Part shown: piece after piece, positions 10,701 through 20,193 of the stretch
Layout of the letters: each line of letters starts with the position of its first letter
Position numbering within the stretch: the stretch's first letter is position 1
Source: Adenophora triphylla var. japonica
Lineage: Eukaryota > Streptophyta > Magnoliopsida > Asterales > Campanulaceae
DNA: 64,000 nt
Direction: 5' to 3'
Assembly: GCA_022495995.1 (NCBI GenBank)
Contig: JAFEMH010004897.1
Span: 1-64,000 of the forward strand
The notes under the pieces: model-generated
The model's input: the letters and a program-made list of their open reading frames with translations, nothing else
The model's database searches: none
What the model was told of the DNA's origin: nothing
Made by a program: the position numbers and the translations under genes

Positions 10701-13600
10701 TGTTGTGAGTATAAAAGTAAAGTAGGAGAGAAAATTAGTGGGTGAAATAGTAAAGATTCTTTAGCATTTTAGGAAGTGTGTGATTTATAGCGGGACGGAG
10801 GGAATATATTAATATGTTTTGCCCTTTATATGAGTTAAGATGCTAGTTTCATATATGTGCAAGTGATGAGGTATAGGATGTTGGATGTTCTACGTCTAAT
10901 AACTTGATTACATTATAATCAATTGATCTAACACAGGTTGCCATAAAGACATTGATAGTTATTCATCGAACGTTAAGGGAAGGCGATCCTACCTTCAGAG
11001 AAGAGTTACTTAACTACTCTCGAAGAGGACATGTTTTTCAAGTATCAAATTTTAAGGATGATTCGAGTCCTCTAGGTAAAGCAACATTTGCAACTACTAT
11101 GTTCTATATTCTCATTCATTCACTCTCAATCATCTCTTTCTATATAATCAAAATGAAATTGCTTATTCTGACTTGGGGCCTTTCTGCGTAGGTGCGAACG
11201 TATGCACTCTTTCTGGAAGAACGACTCGAGTGTTTTAGGACTTTAAAATACGACATTGAGACCGAGCGTTTTGCTAAAATAACACCAGGAGCAAGCAAGG
11301 TTTGTACATACTATATACATATTTTAGAAGTTAGAACTTCTTTAATGATCATAATTCGCTGCCAAAATCCATGTATAAGTGTTACACAAGTATGTTAACT
11401 TATCAGGGACACAGTAGAACACGTTTAATGAGCGGTGAGGAATTGTTAGATCAGCTTCCCGCGTTGCAGCAACTTCTTTATCGTCTAGTTGGTTGTCAGG
11501 TAATTTATATATTTCCTCATTTGTTGCAATTTTTTCCCGTAGACTTATTCTTCAAAAGGATTTATGATTAACATAATATTTTGTTTAGCCTGAAGGGGGA
11601 GCGTACAACTATCTAATACAATATGCCTTGGCATTGGTAAGTAGATACATAGATACAAATTCGTTGGAATTAATTTTTGTCTAATTTCTTGAACTTATAA
11701 AAGATTTTTATGTCAAAAATGCAGGTATTAAAAGAAAGTTTCAAGATATATTGTGCAATTAATGATGGAATTATCAATCTTGTTGATTTGGTATAATTAT
11801 TTAGTTTGAATATGGATTCAAATAGAGTACTCATTTTATGATATTTTTTTTTTATTATTATGTTGATGCAAACCAAAATCTCTTAATTGTCTGCAGTTCT
11901 TTGACATGTCCAAGCACGATGCCGTTAAAGCTTTGAATATCTATAGAAGAGCTGGGCAACAGGTTTCAATCTGTTTGTTCGTCTATAATTTATTATTCGT
12001 TTCTTAATGCTATTTCGTTTACTGATTTATTTGTTTCATTTTATGCTATTTAGGCTGAGAATCTTGCTGATTTTTACGACTTCTCTAAACACTTGGATGT
12101 GGCTCGAAATTTTCACTTTCCTACATTGAGACAGGTTTAATTTTAATATTTATTTAAAAGGTAAAAATTTTGTAGTAATCCTTAAGGATAATTATTTATT
12201 ATTTGAGTAATTATTTTCAGCCGCCTCCATCATTTTTAGCAACAATGGAGGAATACATTAAAGAGGCTCCTCAATTGTCTGATGTTGAAAATAGAAAATT
12301 GGTTAGAATATTTGTTACTCCTTTTATTTTCGATTGTGTTATCAAAAGTAAATATGTATATTCAGTCACCTACGTATGTTCTTCAACAATAGGAGTACCA
12401 AGAAACTGATTATGAACATGAGAAAACTGAAGAGCCTGCAACCCCTCAAGAAAATGAAAAACAAGAAGTAGAAGAAGAAGAAGAAGTTGTAGACAAAGAA
12501 GAAGTATTGGAAAAAGAAACGGAGCCTCGCCCTAAACAAGAGGAAGAAGTTCCTCCACTATTAGGAGAAACCGATGACCTGCTTGTGAGTTTGGATCTTT
12601 TTATCTACTTATCATTTTCGCTCAGTTACCTCAATCGATCCAATAGTTGTTGCACATTTCTGAGTGGGGCTTGTTTGATTTACTTATCATCTTAAAACTT
12701 TTTTTTGCTCAATTACCTCACCTTATCCAACGTTATCGCACATTTCTGTGTAGGGCTTGAATAAGGATGTAAATCCACAAGCTTTAGAGCTCGAGGAAAG
12801 CAATGCAATGGCACTTGCCATCTTTGAACCTGGTAATTTTCTACTTTTATTATTTAACTGATCACAACTTGTTTGAATTATAGATTTCATTAATTAGTAT
12901 TCTTTTTTCTTTCTAATTACCATAAAATAAATTTATCTAATATATTTGAACATTTTTACAGGTAAAGAACCAAGTTACAATGGATTGAATGACATTGGAA
13001 AATCATCAGGTTGGGAACTAGCACTAGTTACCACACCAAGTAACCATACTAGTAACGCATCACAAGCAAAATTGGTTAGTTATATTCATTCCATTGTTTA
13101 CTTCATTAATCCTCATTTGAACTTGCAAAATGACATACGATAATTTACTCTATAACTTGTCTTAATTTTACTTGTAGGGTGGGGGATTCGACAAGTTATT
13201 ACTCGATAGCTTATATGAAGATGATGCAGCCCGAAGACAGTTACAACTGCAAAATGCAGGTTACAACACAGGATACGGATATGGAATGACCGATGCACCA
13301 AATCCATTTGATCACCAACACGACCCATTCATAATGTCAAACAATATAGCACCACCAACAAATGTGCAAATGGCAATGTTGCAACAACAACAACAACAAT
13401 TCATGATGATGCAACAACAACAACAACCAAACATGTTGGTACCTTATCAACACCAACAACAACAACAATATTCACAACAACAACAACAAACTCCGTATTC
13501 TCAACAACACTATATGGGAAATCTGAATCCATTTGGTGATCCATTCTCCTACCCCCAAAGCTCGATGCCTCAACAAGGAAATAATCACACTCTACTCTAG
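4770..13600 (+). CDS. PICALM-like: ANTH-domain (AP180/CALM-like) clathrin assembly protein, 15 exons, damaged at exon 5
   Basis: Exons by eye: 4770-4859, 4954-5023, 5496-5593, 10937-11075, (about 11172 or 11192)-11299, 11407-11499, 11589-11636, 11725-11790, 11897-11962, 12054-12134, 12221-12301, 12393-12584, 12754-12832, 12962-13074 and 13178-13600, about 580 residues. Almost all introns are GT-AG. The product starts [16 protein letters not shown] and contains the ANTH hallmarks [30 protein letters not shown] and [20 protein letters not shown]. This domain binds PI(4,5)P2 at the plasma membrane. The tail is acidic, then has a DDLL clathrin-binding-type motif, NPF motifs (NPFDHQ, NPFGDPF) for EH-domain partners and poly-Q tracts. 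Family knowledge places it in clathrin-mediated endocytosis, closest to Arabidopsis PICALM1/PICALM3. Lesion: the expected acceptor before TGGGGC (11174) lacks AG, and a Trp codon is TAG at 11189-11191. The next AG (11191) gives a frameshift, so the ANTH domain is cut unless splicing is unusual. Confidence 0.85.
5068..5327. mobile_element. Stowaway-like MITE in intron 2
   Basis: The left end CTCCCTCCCTTCCTAAATG and right end CATTTAGGGACGGAGGGAG are inverted complements, flanked by TA at 5066-5067 and 5328-5329. An internal second copy of the terminus (CTCCGTCCCTAAATG near 5202) suggests partial duplication or nesting. It fills most of the 472-bp intron. Confidence 0.85.
5594..6355 (+). other. 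Intron 3, left part
   Basis: Start of the 5343-bp third intron of the ANTH gene (donor GTAAAG at 5594). It holds a poly-C run at about 5670-5683 and a CG/CA alternating tract (GCGCACGCGCACACACA, about 5727-5744). No coding sequence or element boundary is recognised before the TRIM at 6356. Confidence 0.55.
6356..7372 (+). mobile_element. TRIM element with three LTRs in tandem
   Basis: Three direct repeats of 190 bp (6356-6545, 6769-6958, 7183-7372) begin TGTTGGGGTATCAACCC, or a variant, and end GGTCCCAACA. They are separated by two internal segments of 223-224 bp. Each internal segment starts with a primer site of initiator-Met tRNA type (CTGGTATCAAAGCC, CCGGTATCAGAGCC) and ends in a purine tract (TTTGAGGGGAGGAT). 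There is no ORF. Size and layout fit terminal-repeat retrotransposons in miniature, here expanded to LTR-int-LTR-int-LTR. 5S-like sequence, the mark of Cassandra TRIMs, was not seen. After the third LTR only ACTGGTAT of the primer site remains before the copia LTR. Confidence 0.8.
7378..9932 (+). mobile_element. Copia-type element with gag-protease only
   Basis: LTRs are 7378-7851 and 9489-9932, near-identical over most of their length, with the 5' copy carrying a small extra segment. Both have a TATA box (TATATAAATA at 7551 and 9626) and end GCGATCCTAACA. The 5' LTR starts TATTAG where the 3' LTR starts TGTTAG, so its terminus is damaged or fused. The primer site AGTGGTATCAGAGC matches initiator-Met tRNA. 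A purine tract (TCAAGGGGAGATT) precedes the 3' LTR. The interior encodes gag and protease; integrase, reverse transcriptase and RNase H are absent. It sits in intron 3 of the ANTH gene. Confidence 0.85.
8137..9494 (+). pseudogene. Copia gag-protease, broken
   Basis: ATG at 8137. The N-terminal two thirds is a copia gag ([18 protein letters not shown], then [15 protein letters not shown]). A CCHC zinc knuckle follows ([14 protein letters not shown], about 8827-8868), then an aspartic protease with the active-site triplet in [13 protein letters not shown] (about 9033). The frame is shifted near 8555-8565. A TGA at 9030-9032 stands where a Trp normally precedes the protease active site. The frame stops at 9492-9494, overlapping the first bases of the 3' LTR, so no further pol domain was ever present in this copy. 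Confidence 0.85.
9933..10554 (+). other. Intron 3, right part
   Basis: Non-coding. A near-duplicate of about 45 bp (CATACCATTATCAAGGAGTA twice, at about 9946 and 9991) lies directly after the copia element. The rest, including a stretch at 10080-10440 of ordinary composition, was not recognised. Confidence 0.5.
10555..10804. mobile_element. Stowaway-like MITE in intron 3
   Basis: The left terminus CTCCCTCCGTCCCGCTA and right terminus TAGCGGGACGGAGGGAA are inverted complements with TA on both sides (10553-10554, 10805-10806). The interior is a short non-coding stretch (GAGAGAAAAAGTGGGG) like that of the other copies. Confidence 0.85.
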
Positions 13601-14937
13601 AATATCATTTTGTTTCCTCATTGTATAATTTTTTTCTCGTTGTTGTGATCTCAATGTATGCATCCTCTAGGCATTATTGTCATTTAATCAAAGTGCATTC
13701 TTTAATTCTTTTGGAGTCATAATATGGTGGCAGATATTTTTTTTTTATTCAATCACTATATAACAAGCTCATGTCGACTAATTGTGTACGCAACCCACAT
13801 TACTCATTACTTATTCTCTCAATCATATAAACTGACAATCAACCGTTGAGTAACAATATACTTCTCTTAAAAATGATTATTAATCAATTCACATGCAAAC
13901 ATTTGAGGAAAAAATAAAAAATGAAAAAAATGAAAATTTGGGATGTCAACTCTTATCCGCAACATTTTACTATTTTAGAGTTCGAATCTATTAGGTCTTA
14001 TGCGAGGAGCAAGTTTTGGGAGAAACTAGTTTCTCCATAAATTATAAAAAGTCCACTTTTTTATACTTGCAAGTAGTTAGTGAATATTTAGGAACAGTTT
14101 ATAAAACAGGACTTTCTATAACTTAAGGAGAAACTAGTTTCCCCCAAAATCTTGTGTTATGCGAGATACATCTAATTAATCTCGATTATTTTTCCAACAA
14201 AACAAAAGGATGAAGTCATTATATCGGTCAGCGGTTGCATCAGAGCAACAACTTCATATTTAATGGTGCTATTGTACCTACTAACATAAATTATTGTAGT
14301 CTAATGAGCAGTGTTTTACTTTATCAAGAGAATAGCAATGATAAGGGCACAAAATAAAGTCACAAAATTTTGATTACAAAATGAGTTGGCGATATTATTG
14401 GTTGCATCGATATTGGACCCGCTACACTTTAATTAAAAACACAATAAAATCATTACACTTATGATTTGTGAACAAGATTTTACGATTATTTTGTGTCCCT
14501 GTTATTACTCTAACTTTTGATCAATTCGTATTATAGTAAAACCTCGATAAATTAATAAATTCTCTAAAATTATTTTTCCTTCAACATTTGGTGTGTCGTT
14601 AAACCTCCAAATTAAATCTCTTCTTCTCACAAAACGAGTATAGTAGCAAGTAGAGTTCGTATCCACGGGGACAGAAAATGTTAGTATTTCTTTTGAAATT
14701 ATGAAAAGTATTGAGTAATAAAGAAGGGGAATTTTTGGATTGGTTTACTTAAGAACTAAAATTAACAACTAGATTAGCTATAAATCAAAATAAATGAGAC
14801 AAAGTTTTCAACAACAAGATCAAAAATAAAAACTAGAGAAATATCAATTTGAGACAATTTCCAATTCAAGGGCGTTGAGTTTCAATTATGTAATTTATCA
14901 TTGGCTTATAAAATATCATCTTGCACTTCAAGCATTC
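13601..14937 (+). other. 3' flank of the ANTH gene
   Basis: 3' UTR and intergenic sequence follow the stop codon at 13598-13600. About 13601-13720 is T-rich and likely carries the polyadenylation region. GAGAAACTAGTTTC occurs at about 14021 and again at about 14129, a partial local duplication. The sequence around 14600-14700 (CGTATCCACGGGGACAG) looks like plant repeat DNA, but the family was not identified. No gene. Confidence 0.5.
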
Positions 14938-15111
14938 AACCAAAAATCTATTAGAATAGCCGTAACAAGTTGTGTGTTTCCCTAGTGTAATTTTCTGAAC
15001 CTGCATTTGCTCAATCTTATCATCAACCAAAAATCTATTAGAATAGCCGTAACATGTTGTGTGTTTCCCTAGTGTAATTTTCTGAACCTGCATTTGCTCA
15101 ATCTTATCACT
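14938..15111. repeat. Two-copy 87-bp tandem repeat
   Basis: The unit starting AACCAAAAATCTATTAGAAT at 14938 recurs at 15025 with few changes. The 75-residue minus-strand frame across it is only the repeat read twice. The copia element at 15128 inserted just beyond it. Confidence 0.85.
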
Positions 15112-15127
15112 AATTGATTGGATACAC

Positions 15128-15647
15128 TGTTGGGATTGGATCCTAAACTACAAGGAAGAGGAGGAGCCTAAGTCGGAGGAGGTGGTGAGATCGAAGGAGG
15201 AAAAACTCGTCGGGATCTTCTGTCGTTGAGAGCGGCCGCGCTCGTGGTGGAGGGCGACCGCGCTGGAGGTTCAACGAGGGTGTATAAGCTTCGGCTGTTG
15301 AGGGCGGCCGCGCTGGCCTTGAGGGCGGCCGCGCTTCGCCCAGGATCTTCAGCAGCAGTTTTTTATTCAGTTTCCTATTTTGATTAGAACTCTTCTTAAA
15401 TTAGATTTAGGGTTCCTTGTATAACTATATAAGCATAATTTTGGCCTAGAACACATAGTAGCAACATATTAGAGAGGTGTCTAATACATATTGGCTTGGC
15501 AATTGCCCCCGGACGTAGTTCACGAGTTGGTGAATGAACCGGGTAAACAACTCTTGTGTTCTTGTGTGTGATTGTTTCTTTCTTGTACGTGTGGGTGTGT
15601 TGTTTTCTTTGTGTTGATTGCAACGGGGGAGCACCAATTTCACAACA
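15128..15647 (+). repeat. 5' LTR of the copia TR-GAG element
   Basis: Starts TGTTGGGATTGGATCC and ends TTTCACAACA. A GC-rich block with repeated GCGGCCGCGCT and GGGCGACCGCGC motifs (about 15228-15340) lies about 90 bp upstream of a TATA-like TATATAAGC at 15426-15434, so the block sits where the promoter is expected. Confidence 0.9.
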
Positions 15648-15743
15648 ACTGGTATCAGAGCTTTGGTTCGGAGGATTCAAAATTCTTTCATTAGTTGATT
15701 AATCTTGAATCGCGTTCTTGGGGATTTTGGTGAAGCAGTCAAG

Positions 15744-17177
15744 ATGAAGAACCATATCGAGAAATTCAACGGTGTGAACTTCACATTTTGGAAGACAAGG
15801 ATTGAAGACTACCTTTATTGTAAGGATCTTCATAAGCCCTTGAAGGAGAAGCCCGAAGACATGTCACAAGGAGATTGGGAGACGTTGGATCGGAAGGCGT
15901 TAGGAGCGGTAAGGAGTGCCCTAACCGACGACGTTGCACGGAACGCTATGGAGGCCAAGACAACGGTGGAGTTGCTACAAACGCTGTCGGACATGTATGA
16001 GAAGCCGTCGAATATCAATAAGGTGCATTTGATAAAGAGGTTTGCGAATGCGAAGATGTCAGAGGGGCAGACAGCGGCAAGTCATATCGGCAATTTCAAA
16101 GGTATGGTGGACCAATTGAAAAGTGTTGATATTACTTTCTCCGATGAAGTGCTAGCTTGTTTTCTTCTAAAGTCATTGCCCGATAGTTGGGAGGTTACTG
16201 TCACAACGATTAGTACGTCGAAAACGGCATTGGTGTATACGGAGGTTAGAGATCTCGTCCTGCAAGAGGAGTTGCGAAGGAAAGAGAAAAGGGGAGAATC
16301 GTCCGTAGATGGGGCTGCACTTAGGGTGGAGAGAAATAGGGGGAGACCTAAGGGGAAAAAGGTCAAGTGCTACAATTGTGGTGAATTGGGGCACATCAGT
16401 TATGACTGTCCGGGAAAAGGTGGTGGTGCTAACGTGGTGGATGATGGTGGTGATGTATTAATCCTAGGGGAGGAGCAGTCGGGTGAAGATTGGGTGTTGG
16501 ATTCTGGAGCTTCTTGTCATGCTAGTGGGGATGCAGAATCAATGAGGCGTTACAAAACCGGAGATTTTGGGGTTCTCTATCTTGGTGATGGTCAACCATT
16601 GAAGATCAAAGGTAAGGGGGATGTAATGATGAAGACACCTAATGGGGCTGTTTTACAACTACACAACGTGATGCATGTTCCGGATTTGAAGAGAAGGGTG
16701 ATTTCTGTGGGACAACTTGACAGTGAAGGATACGGTGTTTCTTTCATTGGTGGGTCTTGGGAAGTCACAAAAGGGGCTAAGGTGTTGGCTCATGGGGTTA
16801 AGGGGAAGACGTTGTACTCTACCTACAATGTCGTTTTTCGTTCCGGTGGGAGCAAGAGGCTTAAAAACCGGCCTGTTGGTGTGAAAAGGGGAGACATCAA
16901 GAAACGGTATGTTGGGGAGGACACAAAGTTGATCAACGCGGTGTGGATGTCCAAGGGCCCTAACAGAGAGCGGTTTCAGACCAAGAATAGTCGATGCAAG
17001 AAACAAGGTGTGTCCAAGTTTCAAGGGGAGGCATTGCGAAGAAGGTGGGTCTGGAGGGAGAAGGCGAAGTTAGACTTGCGGGGAGAAATCAAGGTAGAAG
17101 CTGATTTGGGGAGGCAAGAACGATCTAACACGGAGAGGTTGAAACGTCGCTTGGTTTCAACTCGCCTTAGTACTTGA
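15744..17177 (+). CDS. Copia gag-protease polyprotein, intact
   Basis: 477 residues from the first in-frame ATG at 15744; the frame is open further upstream without an ATG. Residues 1-190 are a copia gag (FNGVNFTFWKTRIEDYL, DSWEVTVTTI). A CCHC zinc knuckle follows (CYNCGELGHISYDC, about residue 210) for RNA binding in the particle. Next is an aspartic protease with WVLDSGASCH (about residue 250) and the flap-like region LHNVMHVPDLKRRVISVGQL (about 310-330). The last 100 or so residues are very basic and unlike integrase. The stop is 120 bp before the 3' LTR, so no pol domain exists. Intactness and matching target duplications suggest recent function in trans. Confidence 0.92.
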   Translation: MKNHIEKFNGVNFTFWKTRIEDYLYCKDLHKPLKEKPEDMSQGDWETLDRKALGAVRSALTDDVARNAMEAKTTVELLQTLSDMYEKPSNINKVHLIKRFANAKMSEGQTAASHIGNFKGMVDQLKSVDITFSDEVLACFLLKSLPDSWEVTVTTISTSKTALVYTEVRDLVLQEELRRKEKRGESSVDGAALRVERNRGRPKGKKVKCYNCGELGHISYDCPGKGGGANVVDDGGDVLILGEEQSGEDWVLDSGASCHASGDAESMRRYKTGDFGVLYLGDGQPLKIKGKGDVMMKTPNGAVLQLHNVMHVPDLKRRVISVGQLDSEGYGVSFIGGSWEVTKGAKVLAHGVKGKTLYSTYNVVFRSGGSKRLKNRPVGVKRGDIKKRYVGEDTKLINAVWMSKGPNRERFQTKNSRCKKQGVSKFQGEALRRRWVWREKAKLDLRGEIKVEADLGRQERSNTERLKRRLVSTRLST

Positions 17178-17294
17178 GGAGAGGAGAGGTAGTGTCAAGC
17201 CAATATGGAGGGGGAATGTGTTCGAAGGTCTTTACTCTGTGGTGGGAGTTAATGGGTGATTTTATGTTTGTTGGTTTAGTCTCCGGTGGGAGAT

Positions 17295-17811
17295 TGTTGG
17301 GATTGGATCCTAAACTACAAGGAAGAGGAGGAGCCTAAGTCGGAGGAGGTGGTGAGATCGAAGGAGGAAAAACTCGTCGGGATCTTCTGTCGTTGAGAGC
17401 GGCCGCGCCGTGCGGAGGGCGACCGCGCCGGAGGTTCAACGAGGGTGTATAAGCTTCGGCCGTTGAGGGCGGCCGCGCCGCCTTGAGGGCGGCCGCGCTT
17501 CGCCCAGGATCTTCAGCAGCAGTTTTTTATTCAGTTTCCTATTTTGATTAGAACTCTTCTTAAATTAGATTTAGGGTTCCTTGTATAACTATATAAGCAT
17601 AATTTCGGCCTAGAACACATAGTAGCAACATATTAGAGAGGTGTCTAATACATATTGGCTTGGCAATTGCCCCCGGACGTAGTTCACGAGTTGGTGAATG
17701 AACCGGGTAAACAACTCTTGTGTTCTTGTGTGTGATTGTTTCTTTCTTGTACGTGTGGGTGTGTTGTTTTCTTTGTGTTGATTGCAACGGGGGAGCACCA
17801 ATTTCACAACA
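17295..17811 (+). repeat. 3' LTR of the copia TR-GAG element
   Basis: Matches the 5' LTR from TGTTGGGATT to TTTCACAACA. The few differences (for example GCGCCGTGCGGAGGG against GCGCTCGTGGTGGAGGG) fall in the GC-rich block. Confidence 0.9.
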
Positions 17812-17816
17812 TACAC

Positions 17817-18560
17817 TAAGGTTACATATCAATCAACAAAAGCATAAATCAATTTGAAAACAGTTGAACCAAACCCTCGATAGTTGAGATAGATACAATT
17901 ATCAAGAGGTGGATTGGAGGTTTACTTAGATTAAACTAGTTATAGTAGCGCAACATAATTTAACCTATTGCTCCAAAATAGCATTAGATAATCACTAGTT
18001 AAATGAGTTGTCAATTCAAATAAATCAAAGATTTTCATAAAATTCAGTGTAAACCTACAGTTGCTCGAAAAAAGGCAAGATCAAATTAAGCACAAAGCCT
18101 CAAAACTACATAGTTAAAACTAACCCTTGACTTGGAAATAGAGAATTTAGCTACACACGATTGACTACATAATGTTCATAAACTTGTTTCTTGCAATTGC
18201 TGGAAATTAAAGAATCTAAGAAAATACAAAAGCTGGAATATTTTGTGAAGAAGAGAAGATGAGGCTGCTGCAAATTTAACTTGGATAGAGGACTTCTTTT
18301 CTTCTGCAATGCATCTCTATATGTAGGCTTTTGGAAGAGAGAAGCCCATCATTTTGACTTTCCAAAACTCCCACTTACTTGAAGGATGAAATAATTACAC
18401 TTCTCTATCTCCTTGAAGCTCCAAAATAAATACGGGTACACTTTATGCTAAAAAAAAAAGAAAAAAATCACTTTTAGCCTTCTTTTGCTCCATGCCATCA
18501 TTTCAGTCCCTACACCCAACCCAAATGACAACAAAAAGAAATAAATAGATGCTTCGTATG
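17817..18560. other. AT-rich intergenic sequence between two insertions
   Basis: This continues the sequence interrupted at 15123. It contains no ORF of interest. It probably belongs to an older repeat that hosts both the copia and the gypsy insertion, but no ends were identified. Confidence 0.45.
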
Positions 18561-18565
18561 ATTTA

Positions 18566-19464
18566 TGAACAGTATAAATTGAGATACGAACATGGGCTTA
18601 TTCGGGTCAGGCCCAAGTGAATTGGGCTATAAACATAATTCATCTATGAGTTACGAGGGACAACCATGGGCTTCCTCGGTCTCGTATTTCGTCATCAACA
18701 AGGCTAATCTAAGCCCAACAAGCAAGCAGAATGTGCCCCAACTATGAATGCCGAGGAGACCTCCCTCGCATGCCGAGATCATCTCCATAGAGGACGAGGT
18801 GCCTTCCTCGGCCTTAACGTTGTCAACGGGCTCCTTGTATTCTTATTTCCTCCCCGGCTCATCATGGACCGAGAGGTTATGAATGACGAGGAGAGAAAAG
18901 TTCTCACCTCGGCATATCTCCATATGACGAGGAGAGAAAATCATTCACCTCGGCATTCCTCTATGTCTACAGACCTCTACATGACGAGGAGAATCATATG
19001 TTTATCTCGGCCTAACACGCAAATGACGAGATAGGAAAATCAGTCTCCTCGGCTTACCGGCAAGCAGTTGTAACAATCCTATTCAAACAAGGATTCAGCA
19101 GTCACAATCTTATCAGAATTATAACTACCTCCTACAATACCGATCAAATAAGGATTGCTTAACAGATATAATCTTCCTAAGATTATATCTTATCTCTTTA
19201 CAGTTCAAGTTCAACATGGATTCTATCAATCCATCCTTATAAATACAAGCCATATAGCACATTATTTGGTACGTGACTTTTTACATACAGAAATTCTGTC
19301 AATTTAGTTTCTCATCACAAAACCGTGACTTATTCTCACACCGGAGGGCCTTCGCCGGTCAAGACCCGGCTTAGTTTACGTGTTCTCTCTTATTTCAGGC
19401 CTAGCAATCGCCGGAGCAAACGATCGCTTGGATTTGGGCTGATTTGACGCTTTTGGCATCATCA
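18566..19464 (+). repeat. 5' LTR of the outer gypsy element
   Basis: Begins TGAACAGTATAAATTGAG and ends TTTTGGCATCATCA. A TATA box (TATAAATA, 19238-19245) is present. Direct repeats around ATGACGAGGAGAG and CACCTCGGCAT occupy about 18880-19040. Estimated by eye, it differs from the 3' LTR by a few percent, plus a 6-bp deletion in the latter. Confidence 0.9.
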
Positions 19465-19804
19465 ATTGGTTCCATTGCCGGAAACTCGATTCAAACACCC
19501 TTTGTTTGGACTAGAAAAAGCTCGCTTGAAGCCAGATTTCTTGCCGGATTTATTTTCAATTTGATCGGAAATCACTGCTCTGTTGGCTCTGTTTCTTGAT
19601 TCGGTCGGATTCTGCAAATTTCGGTCGGAATTTGTCAATTTTCGCCTGAAACAGTCGTTTTGGCCGGAAATTCTGCTGTTCTTAAATCACAATTGCAATT
19701 TGGTGTTAGCGTCTGGGATTCTGCTCCAAATTTTGGCTGGAAATCGTGATTATTGGAAAAATACATGCGTTTGTTAATTTACTGTTTACAATTGTTGTTT
19801 TTCA

Positions 19805-20190
19805 ATGGAAGACGGTCAATTTGCAAGTGTTACCAACGAGGAACAAACCCAAGTGAACGGGACCACCCCAAATGCCGAGGTGCTTCCTCCTCCTCCACCT
19901 CAGCCTGAAGGACCACCTCCCCTCGCCATGACTCTCCGTTCCATGGGGCAGCCGACTGCCGAGGGGGCAGGTGCCAACCTTCCTCGTGCCACCCGTCCTC
20001 GAGGGAAGAGAGTTGGGAGGAGGATGACGAAGAACGCCGACGTCGGTCGAGCTGAAAGCTCCCAGCCTGTCGACCGACGTACTTTATTACATAGACAAAT
20101 GGAGACATTGCAAAGGATGTACGAGATGCAGGCTGCTCTCTTGCAATTAGATCCAGACAACTCCATGGCTGAATTCATTCTGCCTTCGAC
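19805..20190 (+). pseudogene. Gypsy gag, N-terminal fragment
   Basis: Frame from the ATG at 19805 (MEDGQFASVTNEEQTQ), with a proline-rich stretch LPPPPPQPEGPPP, a basic region RPRGKRVGRRM and METLQRMYEMQAALLQLD. After about residue 128 (MAEFILP) it runs into the foreign LTR at 20194, so the matrix/capsid and zinc-knuckle parts are gone. It is homologous to the fragment at 3155-3660. The continuing ORF to 20428 reads LTR sequence and is not gag. Confidence 0.75.
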
Positions 20191-20193
20191 GGG

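Larger units (their letters stand above)
15128..17811 (+). mobile_element. Young copia-type element encoding only gag-protease (TR-GAG-like)
   Basis: A complete element of 2684 bp with 5-bp target duplications TACAC on both sides (15123-15127 and 17812-17816), TG...CA ends, LTRs of 520 and 517 bp, an initiator-Met-type primer site (CTGGTATCAGAGC after the 5' LTR) and a purine-rich tract (GGTGGGAGAT) before the 3' LTR. Its only gene is an intact gag-protease. LTR differences are few and cluster in GC-rich repeats. Gag-only plant elements are known as TR-GAG; this copy adds a protease and needs integrase and reverse transcriptase from another element. Confidence 0.92.

Noticed and set aside
15228..15340. 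NotI-like GCGGCCGC sites as vector or adapter contamination
   Set aside because: The sites occur in both LTRs of an element with matching target duplications and are part of a degenerate tandem motif, so they are native.
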